DNA from: Phycisphaerales bacterium AB-hyl4 | GTDB lineage: Bacteria; Planctomycetota; Phycisphaerae; Phycisphaerales; Phycisphaeraceae | Length of the DNA: 64,000 nt | Direction of reading: 5' to 3' | NCBI GenBank assembly: GCA_041821185.1 | Contig: JBGUBD010000002.1 | Span: forward strand, 434,001 to 498,000 | Part shown: positions 1 to 6,604 of the stretch, piece by piece | How positions within the stretch are numbered: position 1 is the first letter of the stretch | Layout: every line of letters begins with the position of its first letter | Notes under the pieces: model-generated | Databases searched by the model: none | Seen by the model: the letters and a program-made list of their open reading frames with translations, nothing else | Told to the model about the DNA's origin: nothing | Made by a program: the position numbers and the translations under genes

Positions 1-2
1 TG

Positions 3-761
3 AGTGCGTCGGCGCAGTGGCGGCAGGCGTGGCGCTGGATGGCCGGGCTCGTGGTGGATGATGGTGAGGCGGCAGCGATGTGGCTGGAAGAGGTCGCCGG
101 CTACACGCCGGCTGATGCGTTCAGCGAGCAGTTGGATTTGATTCAACAGTGGCGGCTGCTCGGCCGACGCTTCGATCGACCGAACTATCAGGCGACGGCG
201 GATGATCGGCTGGCGGCGTTGGCGCAACATGCCGAGGCGCCGGCGGAAGTGCACTTTCAGCACGGCGAACGTGCCGAAAGTGAAGGCGATTTTGAGCAGG
301 CCGAGCGACGCTTCCGCCGGGCGATTGAGGTGGATGAAGACCACACGCGGGCGGGCTATCGACTTGCGCGCTTGCTCGCGAATGAAAACCGTTCGCTGGA
401 TGAAGCGCTCGGCTATGCTCGGCAGGCGGCCGAGCAACAGCCTAACGTGGCCGAGCATTTGGACTTGCACGCGTCGATCGCCGTTCGCGCCGGTGAGCAC
501 GACGAAGCCATCGCGGTTGTTGAGCAACTGCGAGCGCGAGGCGGCGTGAATCAGCTACACTGGCAGTTGACACACGCTTGGGTGCTTGTAGAGGCGGGCG
601 AGATGGATCAGGCCCGTCGAGTCTTCACACCGATCGCGGCGCAGTTGCCCGCCATGCAGCCGCTACCTGATATCATGGGCGATCGGCTGGCACGGATTCA
701 GGAGGCTTTGCCTGAGTTTGCCGACGTCCAGTCAGATGCGCTGCCCACATTACAGGAGTAA
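3..761 (+). CDS. TPR-repeat protein, 5' end outside the window
   Basis: The reading frame is open from the first in-frame codon at position 3, twelve codons before the first ATG at 39, so the gene very probably begins upstream and only its C-terminal part is seen. Residues about 70-205 (counted from the ATG at 39) form several helix-turn-helix pairs of tetratricopeptide type, with the usual alternation of small and bulky residues (for example HGERAESEGDFEQAERRF). No enzymatic motif is visible. TPR arrays normally act as protein-protein scaffolds; the partner is unknown. The call of TPR is fairly safe, the function is not. Confidence 0.75.
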   Translation, partial: SASAQWRQAWRWMAGLVVDDGEAAAMWLEEVAGYTPADAFSEQLDLIQQWRLLGRRFDRPNYQATADDRLAALAQHAEAPAEVHFQHGERAESEGDFEQAERRFRRAIEVDEDHTRAGYRLARLLANENRSLDEALGYARQAAEQQPNVAEHLDLHASIAVRAGEHDEAIAVVEQLRARGGVNQLHWQLTHAWVLVEAGEMDQARRVFTPIAAQLPAMQPLPDIMGDRLARIQEALPEFADVQSDALPTLQE

Positions 762-1160
762 AGGGGAGCTTGGGGGGGGTGGTATCGATGTGTGAACGAT
801 GGCAAAAATGAGAAAATTGTTCAGTTTGTGAGTAATAATGCTATGATTTGGACGTATACGGGAAACCCCTTACATAGTTTGACGGTAGTCACCCGTATAT
901 TCGACGTGCAGGGTTTTTTCTCCATTTCAGGAAGGAGGGTGGTGCGAATGAATTGATCGTGGGTTGTCTGGGGGGGGACCCCCCGTTCAACGCGAGGGAG
1001 CGCAGCCGTTTGCCGGTTCAGGAGGGGGGGCGTAACAGGATTCTGATTTGCACCCGATGGGGACGAGTCATTTAGTGAATCCGGTAACGGTAGCGTGAGA
1101 GGCCACGTTGGTTTCTCACGAGAAAGAAGTTTTGGTTTTTTTTGAGAGAGGGTAACAGAG
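762..1160. other. Non-coding leader region before a PEP-CTERM gene
   Basis: About 400 bases without a credible gene. It holds G-runs and a short G/C hairpin near 970-985, an inverted repeat (ATACGGG near 854-860 and CCCGTAT near 892-898), and a stem-loop at 1094-1120 just before the ribosome binding site of the next gene. An AT-richer stretch at 835-900 may contain the promoter, but I could not find a well-spaced -35/-10 pair. Confidence 0.5.
1094..1120 (+). other. Stem-loop in the leader of the PEP-CTERM gene
   Basis: CGTGAGA at 1094-1100 pairs perfectly with TCTCACG at 1114-1120 around a 13-base loop. It lies 40 bases before the ATG and is followed by a T-rich stretch at 1130-1142. It could be an attenuator or an mRNA-stabilising hairpin. 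The same six-base arm core (GTGAGA/TCTCAC) occurs in the leader of the other PEP-CTERM gene of the window. Confidence 0.4.
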
Positions 1161-2135
1161 ATGTTTTCAAAACGTTCGTTTACTTTAGCGGCCGCTGGTG
1201 CTGCGATCGCCATGGGTGGCGCGATGGTGTCCACCGCTCAGGCGTATTCCTACACGGAGCTTGTTCGCAACGTGTTCGAAGCGCACGGGGGGAACGCGCA
1301 AACGCCGCTCATCTACCGTGACCAGGGCTCGAACTACAGCCTGACGTTCACGCAGAATGGTACTGAGTACGTGCTCGGCGCGGTCCTGTACGATTCGATC
1401 CATGCGGGCAACACGCAGATTCCTGCGATCAAGGACATCGCCGCGTCGCCGGCGAATCGTGAGCGTCTTGGTCTGAATGAATCCGCACCCGCAGTGGGCG
1501 GTCTTTTCCTGGCACAGGCTGCTGGCGTCCAGGAAGCTGGCGCAGTGGGACCTGAAGGTGGCACGTTGCCGCATCAGTACTTCGCCCCGGCGGAATCGGG
1601 AAGCTACAGCTTCACCGACCGTCAAGGTAACGAAGTAAGCTTTGACTGGAATCCGATGGACCCCAACGCCCTGCTGCAACTGTTCGCTGACGACACGGGT
1701 GCGTTTGCAAACAACATGCAGTTCGGTGCTCAGCAGGCCATCGATAACATGAGCACCAACATGCTCGCCGAGATCGGTTTCTTCGGTGACGCGATGGTTG
1801 GCGCCCAGTATGCCTTGGGTCAAGAGTACTACGCTGTCGAACTTGAGTTCGACGGTACGGACTTCGTCGGCCCGCGCGAGTTCGTTGCGAACCTGAACGT
1901 TCTCAACGACTGGGGCGGTCTGTTCCCAGGTGTGAAGGACCACGACGGTCAGAACCAGATCCACATGTTCGGTCGTCTGCTTGACGATGCGTCAGGTGGC
2001 TGGGACTTCACCGGTGACGGTGCTCGCATCAGCTTCATCGTTCCGAGCCCCGTTGCTGTGGGCCCGGGTCTGGTGCTGCTCGGTGTGATCAGCATGCTCC
2101 GTAAGCCGCGGCGAAATGAAGCAGCGGCTGCCTGA
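1161..2135 (+). CDS. PEP-CTERM sorted secreted protein
   Basis: The 324-residue product starts with a clear signal peptide (basic start MFSKR, alanine-rich core, AQA cleavage site near residue 22). It ends with a PEP-CTERM-like sorting tail: VPSP near residue 296, a hydrophobic segment (VGPGLVLLGVISML), then a basic cluster RKPRR. In the known system such tails are recognised by an exosortase in the inner membrane and the mature protein is exported to the surface or matrix. The middle of the protein resembles no family I can name. A ribosome binding site (GAGGGTAACAG) precedes the ATG and a strong terminator follows, so it is probably monocistronic. No exosortase gene lies in the window. Confidence 0.85.
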   Translation: MFSKRSFTLAAAGAAIAMGGAMVSTAQAYSYTELVRNVFEAHGGNAQTPLIYRDQGSNYSLTFTQNGTEYVLGAVLYDSIHAGNTQIPAIKDIAASPANRERLGLNESAPAVGGLFLAQAAGVQEAGAVGPEGGTLPHQYFAPAESGSYSFTDRQGNEVSFDWNPMDPNALLQLFADDTGAFANNMQFGAQQAIDNMSTNMLAEIGFFGDAMVGAQYALGQEYYAVELEFDGTDFVGPREFVANLNVLNDWGGLFPGVKDHDGQNQIHMFGRLLDDASGGWDFTGDGARISFIVPSPVAVGPGLVLLGVISMLRKPRRNEAAAA

Positions 2136-2170
2136 TAGCAGGCTCACCACGTTTTCGCCTCCTTACATAG

Positions 2171-2199
2171 GGGCGGGCCTTTGTGCCCGCCCTTTTTTT
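2171..2199 (+). terminator. Rho-independent terminator of the PEP-CTERM gene
   Basis: GGGCGGGC at 2171-2178 pairs perfectly with GCCCGCCC at 2185-2192 around a 6-base loop and is followed by seven T. It ends the gene at 1161-2135 and also separates it from the converging glycosyltransferase gene. Confidence 0.92.
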
Positions 2200-2206
2200 A
2201 TGGACT

Positions 2207-3493
2207 TTACGCCGACGTCAAGGGCACGGAAGTGGTGGCGGTTGGCGTCGCAGGCGATGCCGGTGCGATGAATTGTTCGATAGCGTCCGCCGCATTGCTT
2301 TCGGCATTCCACTGCTGCATCCAGCTTCGCCACTCCGGTAGACGATCGCGGTAGGTAGGTTGGGCGATAACGGTGTCTAATGCCGTGGCGAGCTGATCCG
2401 CCGCCTCGCCGGGCTCAAGCCGAAGTCCCAGTTGGTGGTGGGTGAGCTGGTCGGCCTGGATTTCCTGATCAAAGAAACTTGGAATGGCGATCACCGGCAC
2501 GGCGTGGCTCAGTGCCTGATACACCGTGCCGTTTCCGCCGTGGCAGACCACGGCCGCGGCACGCGTGAGCACTTGCGGCGCACTGGCAAACGGCAGGGCG
2601 TGAATGTTGTCGGCAGGCTGCGAAAACGCTGCGGCTCCGGCTGTCGTGACGACGAATTGGTACGGCAATCGGGCGAGCACAGGCGCGGTCGATTCGAGCA
2701 ATGCATGCAGCCCCGAACTGCCCATCGACAGGTAAACCAGCGGCTTGGCCGGGTCGATCTGATCTAGCAGTTGCTCCGTGGCCGACTTGTGTTCGGTGTC
2801 GTCACCCCAAAACAGCGGACCGATGTATTGGGCATGGGCCGGCCGATTTTTGGTGGGTTGAAACTGGGGCAGGTCAGCCAGCAGGTGAAGGTCGTCGGAC
2901 GTGAACATGACACGGAAGTCACGGCATGGCCGAGTCGCTCCGAAAGTCCGCTGCGCCTGGGCGAACGGCTGGTTCATTGCTCGACAGGCCAGTGACTGAA
3001 TCGGCCCGCCCAGCCAGGGCATGACGTAGCGGTCGACGCGCGGTTTGCCGACGATGCGATTCAGCGGCAAGGCGGCCGGCGCGTTGATCGTGCCGGCAAA
3101 CCAGGGGGTGCAATTGGCATTGCTGATCGCAACGTAGGGGATGTTGCTGAGTTCGCTGCTGATCCGCAGGCTGTTACGGCAGTCGCCCACGAGCACGGTT
3201 GGCTGAAAAGCTTCGATCTCGGCGAGATCCGCGCGGACGCTTTGCTCGATCTCACGGCGGGTGTACATCGCGCGCATGGCGCGTAGTCGGCTGTAGACCT
3301 TCTCGGCGTCGGGTGTGTAGGCTGGTCGAGCGTCCAGGCCGCGTTGGGTAGCCCACTCGGCATACCGTGGCGATGAGACGAATCGCACGGTCGCCCCACG
3401 TGACTGAAGCGTTTGAGCGATCATGAACGCCCGGCTGACATGGGCAAACGAGATGCCTTCGCCGAACACGAGGATCCGTGATGATGCGTCCAT
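2207..3493 (-). CDS. GT1-type (MGT/UGT-like) glycosyltransferase
   Basis: Predicted 428-residue cytosolic GT-B glycosyltransferase that would move a sugar from an NDP donor to a small, often lipidic or aromatic acceptor. The N-terminus shows the Rossmann start (RILVFGEGISFAHVSRA), and the C-terminal half has the donor-binding signature of the family (VCHGGNGTVYQALSHAVP, then a DQ pair, FFDQEIQAD). I chose the ATG at 3493 rather than the upstream one at 3637, because the longer form would overlap the preceding gene and its extra 48 residues look unlike protein. It lies 52 bases downstream of the acyltransferase gene on the same strand, so the two are probably co-transcribed. Acceptor unknown; an N-acyl amino acid is an inference from context. 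Confidence 0.82.
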   Translation of the reverse strand: MDASSRILVFGEGISFAHVSRAFMIAQTLQSRGATVRFVSSPRYAEWATQRGLDARPAYTPDAEKVYSRLRAMRAMYTRREIEQSVRADLAEIEAFQPTVLVGDCRNSLRISSELSNIPYVAISNANCTPWFAGTINAPAALPLNRIVGKPRVDRYVMPWLGGPIQSLACRAMNQPFAQAQRTFGATRPCRDFRVMFTSDDLHLLADLPQFQPTKNRPAHAQYIGPLFWGDDTEHKSATEQLLDQIDPAKPLVYLSMGSSGLHALLESTAPVLARLPYQFVVTTAGAAAFSQPADNIHALPFASAPQVLTRAAAVVCHGGNGTVYQALSHAVPVIAIPSFFDQEIQADQLTHHQLGLRLEPGEAADQLATALDTVIAQPTYRDRLPEWRSWMQQWNAESNAADAIEQFIAPASPATPTATTSVPLTSA

Positions 3494-3545
3494 GATGGCT
3501 TCGCAACCCTTGTTGGAGGAGTTCACACCCAGTCGAGATTCGCGC

Positions 3546-4403
3546 TCATGCACATGCAGCCACGAGGGCGTGCGATGCGGCGCGTTTCGGCCTGGGCTTG
3601 CTGTCTGCCAGTGTGAACGTATCGGATTCCTGTCCATTGGCCAGCCACTCGAGGTAGGCGGGCAGGCTGGTGTTGGCCAGTTTTCGTTTCGTGAACTCGA
3701 AGCGATTTTCGAACGTTTCCGGCTCGAGCCGATGTTCGCGCCAGTAGCGCAGGCCGCGCGGGGCCGGGGCGCTGGATTCGAGCTTGCTCAGATCGAATCG
3801 CAGGAGGACGACCGGGTTGTTTCGTACGACGCTGTAGCGTTGCGTGGCACCGGCGGTGACAAAGCCAAGCATGCCACGATAGAACGCCGCGTGCCGGGGG
3901 TGGACCCCGATCACAACCTGGTCGACGTTCTGGTGGTGCAGGGCAAAGATGGGGTATCGCATGAAAGCGAACAGGTCGCGCGGGCCGCAGCCGGGCTCGT
4001 CTTCGTGTTCAGCAAAAAGGCCGATCTCGCCGAGGCGGTGGCCCTGCTTGCGCAGTTCGTCGAGGTCGGCCTTGTATACTTTGTCCAAGGGTAGCCCCTG
4101 GCGTCCATCTCGATAACAACTGATCGAGGCGACGGTCCGGTCGCCACGTTTTTTCACCGTAACGGTTGTACCGCGTTGAATGGCTTCCGGGGCGGTGTGG
4201 CAGCGAAAACGATGGGACGCGATCAATCCTTTAGCCCGATAGCTTTCGTACACGAGACGCCAGGCGTCCATGATGTCATCGACGGATTGAGCGACCTCAA
4301 TCCGAGACGGCGCCGGAGCGGCCGGAATGGGAAGCGCAAATGTGTCGTCAATGGGTGGAACGGTCGTGGTGTCGATGGTGTGGGCAATGGTTGTGGCGGT
4401 CAT
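3546..4403 (-). CDS. N-acyl amino acid synthase, FeeM / PEP-CTERM-associated acyltransferase type
   Basis: The 285-residue protein matches the pattern of the GNAT-fold acyltransferases related to FeeM, which join a long acyl chain from acyl carrier protein to an amino acid. Visible family signatures are AWRLVYESYRAKGLI near residue 46, GLPLDKVYKADLDELR near 105, EIGLFA near 125, the VHPRHAAFYRGMLGF block near 165-180 and VVRNNPVVLLRFDLS near 195. Relatives are annotated as PEP-CTERM/exosortase system-associated acyltransferases, and a PEP-CTERM protein gene lies 1.4 kb away. The first 35 residues are Thr/Pro-rich and probably disordered. It is divergent from a flavoprotein gene and followed by a glycosyltransferase gene. 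The family call is strong; the amino acid used cannot be read from the sequence. Confidence 0.8.
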   Translation of the reverse strand: MTATTIAHTIDTTTVPPIDDTFALPIPAAPAPSRIEVAQSVDDIMDAWRLVYESYRAKGLIASHRFRCHTAPEAIQRGTTVTVKKRGDRTVASISCYRDGRQGLPLDKVYKADLDELRKQGHRLGEIGLFAEHEDEPGCGPRDLFAFMRYPIFALHHQNVDQVVIGVHPRHAAFYRGMLGFVTAGATQRYSVVRNNPVVLLRFDLSKLESSAPAPRGLRYWREHRLEPETFENRFEFTKRKLANTSLPAYLEWLANGQESDTFTLADSKPRPKRAASHALVAACA

Positions 4404-4833
4404 ACGGCAGGGCGTCCTTGTTTTACGAACTTCAAAACAGAGGCGGCAACCTCAGCAGGTTGGCCGATCGGCGTCAGTTCATTTTTCTCGTCCGCTTGAC
4501 GGCGCGGACTGACTTTCGCCTGTCTTGTTTCTCTCCCCCTCATGGAAGCTTTAAAACGTGGCTCGCTCTTCATTAGGTATTCATGAGGGCGGGCCGGTGA
4601 AGTTGCCAGATTTCCTTACAGTAGTTGCAGTAAACCCCAGGGCCGGATGATCCGCATCCAACCCCCGAAGGAAAGCGATGGCATTCAAGTTGTTACAAAT
4701 TGGTTTTGTGTCCGCACAAACTGAGGGTGCGGACCTGTGGCGGGCGTTGTCAACGCGACGCGCGTTTTCTGCGAGCCAAGTTTGCACGGCCGGGTAAGCC
4801 GAGTCTTGCTGCGTTTCGGAAGGATTGCATACT
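4404..4833. other. Divergent intergenic region, acyltransferase and flavoprotein genes
   Basis: 430 bases between divergent genes, so both promoters should lie here. I see an imperfect stem (TTTGTG at about 4703 with CACAAA about four bases further on) and AT-richer patches near 4545-4575, but no convincing promoter pair, RNA gene or coding remnant. Confidence 0.5.
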
Positions 4834-6513
4834 ATGTCGTTATCGGACGGTGTCAAACCGGATCTCCAGCTTGAGAATCTCGTGGCCAGTCTTGCCGACA
4901 TCGTTGGTCAGGAGCATGTCCTGATCGACGGACCGACTCTTGATCGCTACGCGCGAAGCAGTTCGGGAAATCCCACACGGCCTCTGGCACTCGTTCGGCC
5001 TGCTGATACTGAGCAGGTGCAACGGCTTGTACAACTGGCAGTGGACGCGGGCCTGGCTCTGCATCCAATCGCGCGTGGCCGTAACTGGGGTTACGGCGAC
5101 GCATGCGCCCCCACGCAGAACCAAGTCGTCGTGGACATGGCTCGCATGAATCGCATCGTCGAGGTCAATCGTCGGCTCGCGTATACCGTCATCGAACCCG
5201 GCGTCAGCCAGGGTCAACTTTGGCAATATCTGCAACAGTACGCCCCGGATTTGATGATGGATTGCACCGGAGCCGGACCGGATGCAAGTTTAGTTGGCAA
5301 TACCCTCGATCGCGGCTTCGGTCATACACGCTACGGCGACCATTTCCTCACCACCTGCGGCATGCAGGTCGTCCTGCCGGATGGACGCGTGCTCGAAACC
5401 GGGTTCGGCCATTATTCTCCTAAACCCCATGCACAGCACGTTTACCGTTATGGCATCGGTCCGTTTCTCGATGGCCTGTTCGTACAATCCAACTTCGGCA
5501 TCGTCACGCGCATCGGCCTCTGGCTGATGCCGAAGCCTGAAGCGTTCTCCGCATTTTTTTTCTCAGATCCGAACCCCCAGGCCATTGAAAAAATTGTCGA
5601 AAGCCTCGCCCCGCTCCGCATGCAGGGACTGCTCACCAGCGCCATTCACATCGGCAATGACCTGCGACTGCTCTCGGCTCGAACACGCTACCCCTGGGAG
5701 CGCGCCCAAGGGAAAACCCCGTTGTCCGACGACCTTCGCAAACAGCTTTGCAGCGAATTCGGCATCGCCGCCTGGACCGGCTGCGGCGCGATTTCCGGCA
5801 CGCGGGAAACCGTCGCCGCGACGAAAAAAGCTGTCCGACGAGCCGTGCGGACGCACACGCTTGTCTTTCTCGATGATCAACGCATCCGTCGGCTCGATCA
5901 GGTGAGCCAATGGCTCGGTCGGCTGGGCCTGGCAGGGGGGCTGCGGACCAAACTCGCGTCGATTCGCCCGATCTATGGGCTCCTGAAAGGCGAGCCCACC
6001 AGCGAATCGATCGCCGGCACTGCCTGGCGCGTCCGCGGGCCGGTCTCCGAACCGATCGAAAGCCCGCTCGACGCGCATGCGGGCATCATCTGGGCATCGC
6101 CTGTCATTCCCGCCACAGGCGACGACGCCCGCCGACTGCTCGATCTGATGGAGCCGATCTACAAGAAGCACGGCTTTGAGATGCTCGTCACCTTCACCAT
6201 GATCAACGAACGCGCCATGGTCGCCGTGACCAACCTTGCCTTCGACGCCCGCGAAGCCGACGAAGCCCGACAAGCCGCCGACTGCTATCACGAACTGACG
6301 ACGACCATGCTCGCCAACGGCTACCCGCCGTACCGCTCGAGTCCGCTCGGCCAGCGGCATCTTCGGCATGGGTCAGAGGTGTATTGGGATGTGGTCGACC
6401 AACTTCGGCAGATGCTCGACCCGCGCGGGATCGTCAGCCCTGGCCGTTACGAGCCGCCCCTGCCATCCGCGAGCAGTTCCAGCGGGTCGGCCAATGATGA
6501 GCAGGATATGTGA
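4834..6513 (+). CDS. FAD-linked oxidase of the VAO / 4-cresol dehydrogenase family
   Basis: Predicted 559-residue flavoprotein. The N-terminal PCMH-type FAD domain is recognisable (RPADTEQVQRLVQLAVDAG near 55, ARGRNWGYGD near 80, the loop DCTGAGPDASLVGN near 143 and the RYGDHF motif near 167). The C-terminal substrate domain ends with a LDPRGIVSPGRY motif as in 4-cresol dehydrogenase and vanillyl-alcohol oxidase, which oxidise para-substituted phenols. I use the ATG at 4834, nine bases after GGAAGGA; a TTG three codons earlier overlaps that site. It is divergent from an N-acyl amino acid synthase gene, so a tyrosine-derived lipid is a conceivable substrate, but that is inference. The phenol-oxidase family call is good; no substrate is shown. 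Confidence 0.8.
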   Translation: MSLSDGVKPDLQLENLVASLADIVGQEHVLIDGPTLDRYARSSSGNPTRPLALVRPADTEQVQRLVQLAVDAGLALHPIARGRNWGYGDACAPTQNQVVVDMARMNRIVEVNRRLAYTVIEPGVSQGQLWQYLQQYAPDLMMDCTGAGPDASLVGNTLDRGFGHTRYGDHFLTTCGMQVVLPDGRVLETGFGHYSPKPHAQHVYRYGIGPFLDGLFVQSNFGIVTRIGLWLMPKPEAFSAFFFSDPNPQAIEKIVESLAPLRMQGLLTSAIHIGNDLRLLSARTRYPWERAQGKTPLSDDLRKQLCSEFGIAAWTGCGAISGTRETVAATKKAVRRAVRTHTLVFLDDQRIRRLDQVSQWLGRLGLAGGLRTKLASIRPIYGLLKGEPTSESIAGTAWRVRGPVSEPIESPLDAHAGIIWASPVIPATGDDARRLLDLMEPIYKKHGFEMLVTFTMINERAMVAVTNLAFDAREADEARQAADCYHELTTTMLANGYPPYRSSPLGQRHLRHGSEVYWDVVDQLRQMLDPRGIVSPGRYEPPLPSASSSSGSANDEQDM

Positions 6514-6604
6514 TGGACTGCGCTGGCTGGCGCCTCGGCGTCAGGTCCGTCGTCGTAACGTCTTCATCGGTTTGAGCAACTGCTCGACCTGGTGCGATTC
6601 TCCT

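Noticed and set aside
840..1140. Possible cyclic di-GMP (GEMM) riboswitch before the first PEP-CTERM gene
   Set aside because: I looked for the conserved core of that class and found only isolated similar words, not the ordered motif.
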